NCBI GenBank assembly: GCA_021324945.1
Contig: JAJPID010000065.1
Coordinates: forward strand, 62,001 to 126,000
Length of the DNA: 64,000 nucleotides
Direction: 5' to 3'
DNA from: Lysobacterales bacterium
GTDB taxonomy: Bacteria; Pseudomonadota; Gammaproteobacteria; Xanthomonadales; Rhodanobacteraceae
Made by a program: the position numbers and the translations under genes. Positions 17,083-26,905 of the stretch are shown here, one piece after another. Under the pieces are notes generated by a model, which was not told where the DNA came from, did no database searches, and was given only the letters and a program-made list of their open reading frames with translations. Numbering within the stretch: the first letter of the stretch is position 1; each line of letters starts with the position of its first letter.

Positions 17083-18489
17083 TTACATTGCAGCCTTTTT
17101 AACTGCCGCGTCTATTCTCCTCAGCGCCTCGTCACGCCCAGCCAAGTAGATCGTCTGTTCGATCGACGGCGAGACCTGCGTGCCGGTGATGGCCACACGC
17201 AACGGCTGCGCGATCTTGCCCATGCCGATGCCCTGTTCGTTCGCCAGATGTTCGATCGCGGCATGGATCGCATGCGGCGACCAGTCTTTCAGTGCCACGA
17301 ATTTTTCGTGCGCCGCACTCAGAACATCCGCCGCGCCATCGGCACGCAAATGCTTCGCTACTGCTTTCTCGTCCCACTCGCTGATCGGCGCATACCAGAT
17401 GCGCGCGCGCTGCGCCATCTCCTTCAATGTCTGCACGCGCTCGCGCAGCGCGATCACCACGTCTACCGGACATGGACCGCCGGCTGATGGATCGATGCCG
17501 AGCCGATGCAGGTGCCACGCCAGTTCGCGCGCGATTTCCAGCGGATTGTCGTTTTTCAGATATTGCTGATTCAACCAGCCCAGCTTCGCCATATCGAAGC
17601 GTGCGGCGGATTGATTGACGTCGGCGATGTCGAACAGCTCGATCATTTCTGGAATCGAGAAGATTTCCTGATCGCCGTGCGACCAGCCGAGCCGCGCCAG
17701 ATAATTCAAAAGCGCGTGCGGCAGATAACCGTCTTCGCGGTATTGCATCACGCTGACTGCGCCGTGCCGCTTCGACAGCTTCTGCCCGTCCGGCCCCAGG
17801 ATCATCGGCAGGTGCGCGAAGCCCGGCGGCTCGACATTCAATGCGCGATAGATGTTGATCTGGCGCGGCGTGTTGTTCACATGGTCGTCACCGCGGATCA
17901 CTTCCGTAATCGCCATGTCGATGTCGTCCACGACGACGGCGAAGTTGTAGGTGGGAAATCCGTCCGAGCGGATCAACACCAGATCATCCAGTTCCGCGTT
18001 GTCCCATTCGATGCGACCCTTGACCTTGTCGTCGAACACCACTTTGCCTTCGCGAGGATTCTTGAAACGCAGCACACGGTTCGGATCCTCACGGTATGGT
18101 TCGTTGCGGTCGCGGTACGCCCCGCTGTAGCGCGGCTTCTCGCCGCGCGTCAACGCGGCCGCGCGCATCGCCTCCAGCTCCTCCTTCGACTCGTAGGCCC
18201 AGTAAGCCTTGCCCGCAGCCAGCAACTCTCGCGAGACCTCGCGATAGCGATCCATGCGCTGCGTCTGGAAGAACGGGCCTTCGTCCGGATCCAGGCCCAA
18301 CCAGGACATGCCGTCGAGGATCGCCTGCACGGCAGGGGCAGTCGAACGTTCGCGGTCGGTATCTTCCACGCGCAGGATGAATCGTCCGCCGCGATGCCGC
18401 GCTTCCAGCCAGCAATACAGCGCCGTGCGCGCACCGCCGATGTGCAGATAGCCAGTCGGACTTGGAGCGAAACGGGTGCGAAAGGTCAT
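17083..18489 (-). CDS. gltX: Glutamyl-tRNA synthetase
   Basis: A 468-residue class I aminoacyl-tRNA synthetase that charges tRNA-Glu. The HIGH-type signature is in [17 protein letters not shown] close to the N-terminus, and the KMSKS-type signature is [11 protein letters not shown]. The ATG at 18489 ([10 protein letters not shown]) is chosen because family members begin just there; in-frame ATGs 12 and 27 bases upstream also exist and the ribosome-binding site does not decide between them. It stands alone, diverging from the ABC exporter gene. The repeat at 16953-17080 ends 2 bases after its stop codon. Confidence 0.95.
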   Translation of the reverse strand: MTFRTRFAPSPTGYLHIGGARTALYCWLEARHRGGRFILRVEDTDRERSTAPAVQAILDGMSWLGLDPDEGPFFQTQRMDRYREVSRELLAAGKAYWAYESKEELEAMRAAALTRGEKPRYSGAYRDRNEPYREDPNRVLRFKNPREGKVVFDDKVKGRIEWDNAELDDLVLIRSDGFPTYNFAVVVDDIDMAITEVIRGDDHVNNTPRQINIYRALNVEPPGFAHLPMILGPDGQKLSKRHGAVSVMQYREDGYLPHALLNYLARLGWSHGDQEIFSIPEMIELFDIADVNQSAARFDMAKLGWLNQQYLKNDNPLEIARELAWHLHRLGIDPSAGGPCPVDVVIALRERVQTLKEMAQRARIWYAPISEWDEKAVAKHLRADGAADVLSAAHEKFVALKDWSPHAIHAAIEHLANEQGIGMGKIAQPLRVAITGTQVSPSIEQTIYLAGRDEALRRIDAAVKKAAM

Positions 18490-18566
18490 GGGGAGAGGCA
18501 TGGTGAAACAAGCCATCTTAGCTGATCGCACTGGAACCTTCGCCGCTCCGGCCCCATGATGCATGA

Positions 18567-20537
18567 ATGGCGATCTTCCCGAACCAATCGCATTCCGATC
18601 CTGCGCTCGACAAACCCGAAGGTGCGGTGACGCCGCACGCCACCGCTGCGCCACGAAGCGAGGATGAAACGGCGACGGTGGTCGAAACGCCGGTAGCAGG
18701 CACGCCTCCGCAGGATTCCGCACAGAGCACGGCGCCCACGCTTCCCGCCGTCGCCGCGGAAAAGCCGCAGCGCCGCACCGACGAGCGCCGCGCGCTGGCG
18801 ATGTTGTGGCCGTACATCAAGGGCTTTCCCGGACGCATGCTCGCGGCAGGCACGCTGCTGGTGATCGCGAAAGTCGCGACTGTGTACGTGCCGGTCGCGT
18901 TCAAGGACATCGTGGATCACCTCGATCCGCGCGTCGCCACGCTCACCGTGCCGGTCGCGCTGATCGCGCTTTATGGCGTGCTGCGTTTGATCGGCACGCT
19001 GTTCGGCCAACTGCGCGACACGGTGTTCGAACGCGTCAGCCAACGCGCGATGCGCGCGTCGGGGCTCGACGCGTTCCGCCACCTGCACCAACTCTCGTTG
19101 CGCTTCCACCTCGATCGCCACACCGGCGGTGTCGGTCGCGACATCTCGCGCGGTACGCGCGGCGTATACAACCTGCTGGGCTGGGTGGTGTTCAACATTG
19201 TGCCGACGCTGTTCGAGATCCTCGTCGTCACCGTGTTGCTGCTGCAGCAGTTCGACTGGCGTTACGCGGTGGTGACGCTGGTGACTATGGTGATCTACAT
19301 CGCCGCGACCATCTGGATCAGCGAGTGGCGCACCGCCGGCGTGCGCGTGATGAACGAGGAGGAGAGCCTGTCCAACGCGCGCGCGGTGGACAGTCTGCTC
19401 AACTACGAGACGGTGAAATATTTCGGCAACGAGGAATTCGAGGCGCGGCGCTACGACGCCGCGCTGCGGCGCTACGAGGACGCCGCGGTGAAAACCGAAT
19501 CCTCGCTGGCGGTGTTGAACGGCGCGCAGGCGCTAGTGATCGCGCTGGGGTTGACCTTGCTGATGGCGATGGCGGCGAGCGGCGTGGCCGCGCGCACGCT
19601 GTCGGTCGGAGACATCGTGATGGTCAACGGCTGGCTGCTGCAACTTGCGATCCCACTGAACATGCTGGGTTTCACCTACCGCCAGATCAAGCAGGGCATC
19701 ATCGATATGGAGCGCATGTTCGCGCTGCTGGACGAACACGCCGAAGTGCAGGACGCGCCGGATGCGGAACGGCTGCAACTGCGCGGTGCCAACGTGCGCT
19801 TCGAGAACGTCTCGTTCGCCTACGATCCGCAGCGGCAGATCCTGTTCGATGTGGATTTCGAGATTCCTTCCGGCCGAACGGTCGCGGTGGTGGGCGCGAC
19901 CGGCGCGGGCAAATCCACATTGTCGCGGCTGCTGTTCCGCTTCTACGACGTCACCGGCGGACGCATCACGATCGACGGCCAGGACATACGCGACGTCACC
20001 CAGGAAAGCCTGCGCGCGGCGATCGGCATCGTGCCGCAGGACACCGTGCTGTTCAACGAGACGATCTACTACAACATCGCTTACGGCCGGCCGGATGCGA
20101 CGCGCGAGGAAGTGGAAGCCGCGGCGAAAGCCGCGCACATCCACGAGTTCGTGCAATCACTGCCGGACGCCTATCAAACGCAAGTCGGCGAACGCGGCTT
20201 GAAATTGTCCGGCGGCGAGAAGCAGCGCGTGGCGATCGCGCGTGCGCTGCTGAAACGTCCGGCGATCCTGGTGTTCGACGAAGCCACTTCCGCGCTCGAC
20301 ACGCGCACGGAAAAAGTGATCCAGGCGGAACTTTCGGAGATCGCGCGCGGCCGCACCACGCTGATCGTGGCGCATCGCCTGTCGACGATAGTGACTGCCG
20401 ACGAAATCCTCGTGCTGGACCACGGCCGCATCGTCGAGCGCGGCACGCACTCGCAACTGCTCGAACGCGCCGGCCGCTACGCAGCCTTGTGGACGATGCA
20501 GGCGAAAGCCCCGCGATCTGAAACAGCCGAAGCCTGA
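18567..20537 (+). CDS. Atm1/HMT1-type ABC exporter (fused membrane and ATPase domains)
   Basis: A 656-residue half-transporter. The first 75 residues are a hydrophilic Pro/Ala/Glu-rich extension; six helices follow from about [17 protein letters not shown]. The subfamily-defining [14 protein letters not shown] and [17 protein letters not shown] segments point to the mitochondrial Atm1/bacterial heavy-metal (glutathione-conjugate) type. The ATPase has Walker A GATGAGKS, signature LSGGEKQR and Walker [13 protein letters not shown] with the H-loop AHRLSTI. It probably exports glutathione-linked metal or organic compounds. The start lacks a strong ribosome-binding site, so translation may begin further inside the extension. 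Confidence 0.9.
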   Translation: MAIFPNQSHSDPALDKPEGAVTPHATAAPRSEDETATVVETPVAGTPPQDSAQSTAPTLPAVAAEKPQRRTDERRALAMLWPYIKGFPGRMLAAGTLLVIAKVATVYVPVAFKDIVDHLDPRVATLTVPVALIALYGVLRLIGTLFGQLRDTVFERVSQRAMRASGLDAFRHLHQLSLRFHLDRHTGGVGRDISRGTRGVYNLLGWVVFNIVPTLFEILVVTVLLLQQFDWRYAVVTLVTMVIYIAATIWISEWRTAGVRVMNEEESLSNARAVDSLLNYETVKYFGNEEFEARRYDAALRRYEDAAVKTESSLAVLNGAQALVIALGLTLLMAMAASGVAARTLSVGDIVMVNGWLLQLAIPLNMLGFTYRQIKQGIIDMERMFALLDEHAEVQDAPDAERLQLRGANVRFENVSFAYDPQRQILFDVDFEIPSGRTVAVVGATGAGKSTLSRLLFRFYDVTGGRITIDGQDIRDVTQESLRAAIGIVPQDTVLFNETIYYNIAYGRPDATREEVEAAAKAAHIHEFVQSLPDAYQTQVGERGLKLSGGEKQRVAIARALLKRPAILVFDEATSALDTRTEKVIQAELSEIARGRTTLIVAHRLSTIVTADEILVLDHGRIVERGTHSQLLERAGRYAALWTMQAKAPRSETAEA

Positions 20538-20654
20538 CACCATCTTTTACGGATGTTTGCAACCGCAGGCACAAAGCCTGCATGGCTGAACGGACCTTGT
20601 GCAAGGATCGGTACAATGTCTGCGACGGCCTTGAAGAAAAAGGAATATCCGGGG

Positions 20655-21743
20655 ATGAACCGCCTGAAGATCGCCCTTTCCGAACTTGAAAATTCGGATG
20701 CCGACCTGTTCCGCGCAGCGCTGGCGCGGCTCGTCAACCGGCTGTCGCATCACTGGGAATGGGCCGATCTCGCCAACGCCGATCTGGTGATCGTGGACAT
20801 GGATAGCCTGTTCGGTCACATGGCGTGGCTGAAGGCGCACGGCGCCGGCAAGCAGGTCATTACCTTCGCGCGTTCCGGCACGGTGCACGGTTCCGATCTG
20901 GTGCTGCCCAAGCCGCTGGACGACGACGCGCTGGCGTCGCTGCTTGAACAGGCGGCCGAACGAATCGACTCCAGCAGTTCCTCATTGCGCGGCGCGCACG
21001 CGGCGGAGCCCCCGCCGAAGTTCCAGTCGGCCGCGATGGAACCGCAGCCCGCACCCGCGCCGCCGCGCGACGAACCGATCGACGCGATGAATCCGTCCAT
21101 GACCGCGGATCTCGCACCGGCTGCGCCCGAGCCTGTCGCAATTCCAGATCCGGAACCCATCGCGGAACCGGAACCTGATCCATTCAACATCGCCGAAATC
21201 CTGCTGCATCGCGCGCCCGCCACGCCCGTGCGCGTGCAAGGCTTTGATCTGCTGATCGACCCCGAACACGCGGCGTACTACTCCGCCGAAACCGCGTTGA
21301 AGCCTTTGAAGGCGGCGCTGGAATGCGAACCAGGCGCGTTGCAGGTCTTGAGCACCAACGAACTCTCCGACGCGCGCGCCGCGCACAAGCCGCAGCCGTT
21401 GCCGCGGCTGCGCTGGTTCGCGGGGTTGGTCGCCACACCCGGCGTGCTGGCGCGCGGCTTGCGCGAGGACGAGAAATACAAGCTGACGCGCTGGCCGCAA
21501 ACCGAACGCGAATTTCCTCGCCACTTCCGCATCGCTACTGCGATGATGAAGCAGGCCGCCACACCCGCGGACATCGCGCAGGCCAGCGGCGTGCCGGTGG
21601 CGGACGTGATCGATTACATCAATGCGAGCCAAGCCGCCGGCTGGCTGGCGGTCGAACGCGACGCGCCGCCGCCCGCGCAACAACCCGAAACCTCCGCACG
21701 CGCCAACGTGCTGTCGAGATTCCGCAAGCCGTTCGGGCGGTGA
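20655..21743 (+). CDS. Unrecognised protein: receiver-like N-domain, acidic Pro linker, winged-helix-like C-domain
   Basis: A 362-residue protein that I cannot name. The first 110 residues (MNRLKIALSELENSDADLFR, then ADLVIVDMDSLFGHMAWL, KQVITFARSG, LVLPKPLDDDALASLLEQA) have the rhythm of a response-regulator receiver fold, including the Asp-containing strand and the K-P loop. The middle is a Pro/Glu/Ala linker (PDPEPIAEPEPDPF). The C-terminal 150 residues contain FPRHFRIATAMMKQAATPAD and VADVIDYINASQAAGWL, like a small winged helix. The start at 20655 has CCGGGG upstream; an ATG 39 bases earlier with AAGGA is an alternative. Convergent with the PAS/GAF gene. Confidence 0.7.
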   Translation: MNRLKIALSELENSDADLFRAALARLVNRLSHHWEWADLANADLVIVDMDSLFGHMAWLKAHGAGKQVITFARSGTVHGSDLVLPKPLDDDALASLLEQAAERIDSSSSSLRGAHAAEPPPKFQSAAMEPQPAPAPPRDEPIDAMNPSMTADLAPAAPEPVAIPDPEPIAEPEPDPFNIAEILLHRAPATPVRVQGFDLLIDPEHAAYYSAETALKPLKAALECEPGALQVLSTNELSDARAAHKPQPLPRLRWFAGLVATPGVLARGLREDEKYKLTRWPQTEREFPRHFRIATAMMKQAATPADIAQASGVPVADVIDYINASQAAGWLAVERDAPPPAQQPETSARANVLSRFRKPFGR

Positions 21744-21818
21744 GGCGTTCCGCAAGCCGCACCGTGGACAAGTGCTGCTGCGTTCGCGTGCGCAGCCGAA
21801 GCGATACAACGCACCGCC

Positions 21819-22724
21819 TCAGCGCGCCCGCTCACACCGCAAACTCGCGCTGAGGTATTGCCCGCCCGCGAGCACCTCGAAGATGGCGTCGTCGATTTCC
21901 GCGGGCTCGCGCACCACGTGCTTGCCCGCAAAGGTGGGCTGGAACAACTTCGCGTTGCGCGGCATCGGCATGTGCGCGAAATCCGCCTTGTTCGCGCCCG
22001 ACAAGGTGTAGAGCATGTACGACTCGCCCTTCTCGTCGACAACGTTGTAGAAGAAGGAACCGTACTCCGCGCCGATCAGCTTCGTCGCCAGATCGGTCAT
22101 CTGCTGCACCAGCTTGTCGAACTCGCGCTCGCCGGCCAGCAGCAGCGCGGATTCGACCAGGATCTCCGCGTCCTCGCGCGCTTCGCGTTCGCGCGCGGTG
22201 GCTTCCTTCAGCGCCGCTTCTGCGCGTTTGCGCAGCGAAACGTCGCGCGCGATCTCGGACGCGCCAATGATCTTGCCGCGGGCATCTATGATCGGCGCGA
22301 TGGTGAGCAGCGCGTCGAACGACGTGCCATCCTTGCGGCGGCGCACCGTCTCCCAGTTCTCCAGCGTTTCGCCCTTGCGCAACGCCTCGAGGATGCGCGG
22401 TTCTCCGGCCAAGCATTCGGGCGGCATCAGCATCGTCACCGGCTGGCCGATCGCCTCCGCCGCGGTGTAGCCGAACATCAATTCGGCGCCGCGATTCCAG
22501 CTGCGAATGACGCCGTTGAGATCCTTGCTGATGACCGCGTCGCGCGAGGAGGTGACGATGGCCGCCAGCCACGCGGCGGCGCCGGCTTCGGCGGCCCGCG
22601 GATCGTCCGGCGTGCGCGCGTAACCCGCGCCCGCTATGGCGCCTGCGGAGGGCAGCGCGGATGTTCCTTCGTTCCCGAGGTCTTCGAGTCCTTCCAACGC
22701 GCGGCGACGGTCCAGGCCGGACAT
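21819..22724 (-). CDS. PAS-GAF sensory protein lacking an output domain
   Basis: A 301-residue cytosolic protein. A PAS domain lies at about residues 50-165 (VTSSRDAVISKDLNGVIRSW, LMFGYTAAEAIGQP, MLMPPE, RRRKDGTSFDALLTIAPI, ending in the S-box RDVSLRKRAE). A coiled-coil linker rich in Glu/Arg/Ala leads to the start of a GAF domain (LIGAEYGSFFYNVVDEKGES). The GAF part stops after the KHVVREPAEIDD strand, short of its core, and no histidine kinase or GGDEF region follows in any frame. It probably descends from a larger sensor kinase whose 3' part is lost. It could still act as a free sensor. Confidence 0.75.
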   Translation of the reverse strand: MSGLDRRRALEGLEDLGNEGTSALPSAGAIAGAGYARTPDDPRAAEAGAAAWLAAIVTSSRDAVISKDLNGVIRSWNRGAELMFGYTAAEAIGQPVTMLMPPECLAGEPRILEALRKGETLENWETVRRRKDGTSFDALLTIAPIIDARGKIIGASEIARDVSLRKRAEAALKEATAREREAREDAEILVESALLLAGEREFDKLVQQMTDLATKLIGAEYGSFFYNVVDEKGESYMLYTLSGANKADFAHMPMPRNAKLFQPTFAGKHVVREPAEIDDAIFEVLAGGQYLSASLRCERAR

Positions 22725-22866
22725 TCAAACGTCTCTCACTTCGGGCCGAAAGTATGCGCCGATCAAGGGTGCGAGCCAATTCACCGTCCTCGCCGGGTGT
22801 TCGCGCTTTCCCCGCGCCGGAGCGGGAAGACAAGCACGCAGCGCCCGGCGGGCGGAAGGCAAAATC

Positions 22867-23472
22867 TCAGTGCGTCGACGCGCTCGCCGGTGCGTTCGTG
22901 CCCGCCGGCATCGGCCTCTGCATGCTGCTGTTCATGCCGGTCGCGCCGTGGTCTTCCTGCTCGTGCTCCTGCGCGGCATTCGCGGTGAGCTGCTGATATT
23001 CGGCCGCGCTCATTTTCGGCTGCTTCTGCAGATACGCCACCATCGTCCAGATCTTCTGGTCGTCGTGCGTCGGTCCCCACGCCGGCATGCCGGTCATCTT
23101 GATGCCGTGCTTGATGATCCAGAACGCTTCCGCGGGCTCGGGGGCGAAACGAGTCAGGTTCGGCGGCTTCGGATTCAAACCGTGGCGAATTTCTGAATCG
23201 TCCATGCCGGGGGCCAGGTGGCAGCCACTGCACATCTCCGCGTAGTGCATCGCACCTTCCTTCACCATCGCCGCGTCATTGAGATTCGACGGCGGCTGGA
23301 TGTCATGGACACGCCGTTCGATCGAATAGCCGCGGGTCGCGCCCACCACGGCGCGGACGAGGAAGGAATCAGGCTGGTCGGCGGCGACGTTCCAGACGCC
23401 GCTCCAGACGAAAACCGCGCCGGCGACGATGAAGACGATGATCCACAGGATGAAGGCTCCGATGAATCGCAT
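22867..23472 (-). CDS. Membrane-anchored c-type cytochrome
   Basis: A 201-residue protein with an uncleaved N-terminal helix (FIGAFILWIIVFIVAGAVFV) and one haem-c site, CSGCH at residues 81-85. An axial Met is probably in KMTGMPAWGP. The C-terminus is Gln/His/Met-rich (AAQEHEQEDHGATGMNSSM), suggestive of copper binding. The ATG at 23472 has GAAGGAGA upstream; the frame is open further upstream but without family features. It lies 100 bases after copB on the same strand, so it probably belongs to the copper operon as a periplasmic electron carrier, perhaps for the multicopper oxidase (inferred). Confidence 0.88.
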   Translation of the reverse strand: MRFIGAFILWIIVFIVAGAVFVWSGVWNVAADQPDSFLVRAVVGATRGYSIERRVHDIQPPSNLNDAAMVKEGAMHYAEMCSGCHLAPGMDDSEIRHGLNPKPPNLTRFAPEPAEAFWIIKHGIKMTGMPAWGPTHDDQKIWTMVAYLQKQPKMSAAEYQQLTANAAQEHEQEDHGATGMNSSMQRPMPAGTNAPASASTH

Positions 23473-23575
23473 GGCTGTTCTCCTTCGGGCGACGGCGCAG
23501 TGTAGAACGAACTTGTCGTGGTGCGGCAATTTCAGCTTGCTCGTTTTGGCGCGATGGCGATGCGCATTGTGGGGG

Positions 23576-24619
23576 TCAAAACCAGACGCGCAGGCCCGCG
23601 ACGAATTGCAATTCGCCGGTGTGCCCGCCTTGCGCACGTGCAAAATCGGCAGTGCGTCCGCAGCGTTGCCGCCAGACTGCACCGACATAGGGTGCGAACC
23701 CGCGCCGGATTTCATAGCGCAGGCGCAATCCGAATTCGACGTCGGACAGGCCCGAGCCGATGCCGCGCTGCGGATCGTCCTTGCCGTAGGCGTTCACCTC
23801 GAACTTCGGCTGCAGGATCAGCTGCTGGGTCAGCAATTGGTCGTACTCGAATTGTACGCGCGCGGCGGTGCGGCCATTCTGGCCGGCATATAAAGTCGCT
23901 TCGGTTTCGAACCGGTATGGCGCCAAGCCTTCAATGCCGAATGCAGCCCAAGTGCGGGTCGGCCCTTCGCCAGAATCGTGGCGCAGCCCGAGTTGCGTGC
24001 TCCAATAGGCGGCGATGGCGTGGTTCCAAAGCGCCTCGGCGCGCAGGTCTGCGAGTTTCCCGTGCGCGGATTCGCCTTCGGCCTTCAGCCAGAGCTTGTC
24101 GAAGTCCTGGCCGTACCAGAATTCGCCATCGAGAAACGCCGCATCGTTGCCGTGGTTGTCGTGCGAATATTCCAATTGATCAAGCAGCACCATGTCGGTG
24201 CTGAAGTGATCCATCATCGTCATGCCCGGCATGTCGGTATAGCGATAGCCGTCCGAATAGTCCGGACTGCGCGCATCAGGCGGTGCCTCGCTGTCCCGCA
24301 TCGAGGACATGTCCATGCCATGCATCGAAGACATCGTGCCTTGCGTGCCTTGTGCGATTCCCTTCGATTGCGGCCTTTCGCCGATCATGTTGCCGAAGTG
24401 CAAAACCTGCATTTCGGTGGAGGGCGCGCGGCTCACCGACATCTGCTTGCCTTGCGTTGACGCAGGTATCGGCGCTGCGGCTTCCCGTGCAGCTTGCTGC
24501 GGCATTTGCATTCCCCGCATGTCGTCCTGTTGCGCCAAGGCCGGAAAGGCCGCGGTCAGACCGAGGCAAACCACAGCGCCGCAAAACGCTCGAACGCGAA
24601 GCGCATTACCTGTGCTCAT
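23576..24619 (-). CDS. copB: Copper resistance protein B (outer membrane)
   Basis: A 347-residue CopB. A signal peptide (ending FPALAQ) is followed by a Met/His-rich region (MRGMQMPQQ, SSMHGMDMSSM, YRYTDMPGMTMMDHF) that binds copper. The C-terminal beta-barrel domain includes YSHDNHGNDAAFLDGEFWYG and ends with FVAGLRVWF, typical of outer-membrane CopB/PcoB. The ATG at 24619 overlaps the copA stop codon (ATGA), so the two are translationally coupled. It acts at the outer membrane in copper sequestration or export together with CopA. Confidence 0.93.
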   Translation of the reverse strand: MSTGNALRVRAFCGAVVCLGLTAAFPALAQQDDMRGMQMPQQAAREAAAPIPASTQGKQMSVSRAPSTEMQVLHFGNMIGERPQSKGIAQGTQGTMSSMHGMDMSSMRDSEAPPDARSPDYSDGYRYTDMPGMTMMDHFSTDMVLLDQLEYSHDNHGNDAAFLDGEFWYGQDFDKLWLKAEGESAHGKLADLRAEALWNHAIAAYWSTQLGLRHDSGEGPTRTWAAFGIEGLAPYRFETEATLYAGQNGRTAARVQFEYDQLLTQQLILQPKFEVNAYGKDDPQRGIGSGLSDVEFGLRLRYEIRRGFAPYVGAVWRQRCGRTADFARAQGGHTGELQFVAGLRVWF

Positions 24620-26313
24620 GCCGTCACCACCTCGCGGAACATGCCCGCTTCCATGTGGTAGAGCAGATGACAGTGATAAGCCCAACGGCCGGGGTTGCCG
24701 GCGGTGACCAAATAAGTCACACGCTGCGCCGGCTGCACGTTGACGGTGTGCTTGCGCGCGATCACCTCACCGTGCCCGTTCTCCAGTTCGCTGAACATAC
24801 CGTGCAGGTGGATCGGGTGATTCATCATCGTGTCGTTCACCAGCACGATGCGGAGACGCTCGTTGAACTTGAAATGGATCGGCTTGGCATCTGCGTACTT
24901 CAGGCCGTCGAATGACCAGACGAAACGCTCCATGTTGCCGGTGAGGTGCAGTTCGATTTCGCGTCCGGGCTCGCGCGAATCGGTCGGCGCCTCCACCGCG
25001 TGCAGATCGAAGTAGGTCAGCACGCGCCGGCCGTTGCCGCGCAGGCCGACGCCCGGATCGTCCAGATGGATACGCGGCATGTCCACGCGCATGTCCACAC
25101 CCGGATTGCTGTATTCGGTGCGGGCGTGACGAACCCTCACATTGTCAACCGCCATGCCGCCCATGCGGTGTTGCATCGAACCCATCATGTCGGTCATCGT
25201 CAGCGTGGGCACTGCATCCATCGGCGGCACTTCGGCTTGCATGCCGGGCCGTGGTGCCAGCGTGCCGCGCGCGTAGCCGCTGCGATCGATGGATTGCGCG
25301 AAGATCGTGTAGGCGCACTCATCCGGTTCCACGATCACGTCGTAGGTCTCCGCCACCGCGATGCGGAATTCATCCACTTCCACCGGATGCACGTCCTGGC
25401 CATCGGCCGAGATCACGGTCATCTTCAAACCGGGAATGCGCACGTCGAAATAGCTGTTGGCCGAGCCATTGATGAAACGCAAGCGCACGCGTTCGCCGGG
25501 CTTGAACAGCCCCGTCCAGTTGCCCACCGGGGGAACGCCGTTCATCAAATACGTGTAAGTGAATCCGCTGACGTCGATCACGTCGCGCGGGTTCATGCGC
25601 ATGCGGTTCCACATCTCCCGCGCCTGCAAGGCGCCGCGCAATCCGAGCATCGAGGTATCGCGCAGAAAATCCGGCAATGTGAGCTGGTTGAAATTGAAGT
25701 AGTCGGATTGTTTCTTGAGCATCGCGAAGATTCGTGCTGGATCGAGATCGGTCCAGTCGTTCAGCATCAACACATAATCGCGATCGGCCGGATTGCGCAC
25801 GCCGTTGGCCGGTTCGATCACCAGCGGCCCGAAGGGGCCGTTCTGCTCCTGAAAGTGCGAATGCGAGTGATACCAGTAGGTGCCGCTCTGCCTCACCGGA
25901 AAGCGGTAAAGATAAGTTTCGCCCGGCGCGATGCCTGAAAAACTGATCCCCGGCACGCCGTCCATGTCCGCGGGCACGATGACGCCGTGCCAGTGGATCG
26001 AGGTCTGCACCGGCAGGCGGTTGGTGACGCGCAGCGTGACCGTGGTGCCTTCGCGCCAGCGCAGGATCGGCCCCGGCAACTGGCCGTTGATGGTGTGCGC
26101 AATGGTGGGATGGCCGGTGAAATTGGCGGGCTTCGCGCCGATTTCCAGATCAAACTCGACGCCTGAAAGCACCTGCGGCTGGCCGGGGCCGGACGCCGCC
26201 CAAAGCGGTTTTTTCCAACTCCCGAGCGCTGCGGCAGCACTGCCCAACGCCAAACCTTGCACGAAACGCCGGCGCGACAACTCTGGCGAGTCGCACGAAA
26301 AACGATTCTTCAT
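24616..26313 (-). CDS. copA: Copper resistance multicopper oxidase CopA
   Basis: A 565-residue periplasmic multicopper oxidase exported by Tat (SRRRFVQGLALGSAAAALG). All copper-ligand motifs are visible: SIHWHGVIVP and YWYHSHSHFQEQ in the first cupredoxin domain, NHPIHLHGMF and WAYHCHLLYHMEAGMF in the last. A Met-rich stretch (MTDMMGSMQHRMGGM) is typical of CopA/PcoA. The ATG at 26313 follows GAGGGAGCTCAC; earlier in-frame starts would displace the Tat signal. It oxidises Cu(I) or sequesters copper in the periplasm. It is second in a copL-copA-copB-cytochrome c order. Confidence 0.95.
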   Translation of the reverse strand: MKNRFSCDSPELSRRRFVQGLALGSAAAALGSWKKPLWAASGPGQPQVLSGVEFDLEIGAKPANFTGHPTIAHTINGQLPGPILRWREGTTVTLRVTNRLPVQTSIHWHGVIVPADMDGVPGISFSGIAPGETYLYRFPVRQSGTYWYHSHSHFQEQNGPFGPLVIEPANGVRNPADRDYVLMLNDWTDLDPARIFAMLKKQSDYFNFNQLTLPDFLRDTSMLGLRGALQAREMWNRMRMNPRDVIDVSGFTYTYLMNGVPPVGNWTGLFKPGERVRLRFINGSANSYFDVRIPGLKMTVISADGQDVHPVEVDEFRIAVAETYDVIVEPDECAYTIFAQSIDRSGYARGTLAPRPGMQAEVPPMDAVPTLTMTDMMGSMQHRMGGMAVDNVRVRHARTEYSNPGVDMRVDMPRIHLDDPGVGLRGNGRRVLTYFDLHAVEAPTDSREPGREIELHLTGNMERFVWSFDGLKYADAKPIHFKFNERLRIVLVNDTMMNHPIHLHGMFSELENGHGEVIARKHTVNVQPAQRVTYLVTAGNPGRWAYHCHLLYHMEAGMFREVVTA

Positions 26314-26423
26314 GTGAGCTCCCTCACAGCGCGACCACGCGCTGAGGACGATCAGGACGCACGCCCGCCGCGAATTCGATTCGCGGGCAAGCGCGGGTGA
26401 GCGGCAAGCGCCGCGATCGGGAG

Positions 26424-26834
26424 TCAGGCGATAGGGGGTCGGAGCGGCGGCGCGGAATGCGCCATCGCTGGTTCGGAACATACCCGACGCAGCGAGACAG
26501 TGTGTGCCGGTCGCAAGCTGAAAGCGTCGAGCGGTAGAGTCGCGATGCCGCTGCATGACGAAGCGCAATGACAACCGTGCTGGCAGCAGCCGCCAGCATG
26601 GCCGTCCGGGCGCGCAGGCGCGGAATGTGATGCGTGCGATGAAAAAGCCATTCTCATGCCACCGCAATGCGAGTGCGCCGTTTTGCCCATCGTCATTGCC
26701 GATTTGGCGGCGCCAGCGCCGAGCATCGCAAGCGGATGGGCAAACAGATCGAACGCCGGCGTCGCCCACGCCAGCAGCGCCAAAATCAGGACGAGGCGAA
26801 AACCGCGGGAATGTGGATGGAGCAGATGTCGCAT
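26424..26834 (-). CDS. copL: CopL-like metal-binding regulatory protein
   Basis: A 136-residue exported protein with an N-terminal hydrophobic signal (LVLILALLAWATPAFDLFAH), a Met/His segment, and a Cys/His cluster CCQHGCHCASSC. It ends SAPPLRPPIA, matching the characteristic RPPI-x terminus of CopL proteins, which lie directly upstream of copA in Xanthomonas and are needed for copper-induced expression. The ATG at 26834 is preferred to one 57 bases upstream. The 110 bases before copA may hold control elements, but I do not recognise a defined one. Confidence 0.8.
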   Translation of the reverse strand: MRHLLHPHSRGFRLVLILALLAWATPAFDLFAHPLAMLGAGAAKSAMTMGKTAHSHCGGMRMAFSSHASHSAPARPDGHAGGCCQHGCHCASSCSGIATLPLDAFSLRPAHTVSLRRVCSEPAMAHSAPPLRPPIA

Positions 26835-26905
26835 GCGATCAGCATAGTCTTGTGGCGGGCGTGCCACAACTCGCACCTCTGAGCGCGACACCGCACAATG
26901 CGCGC

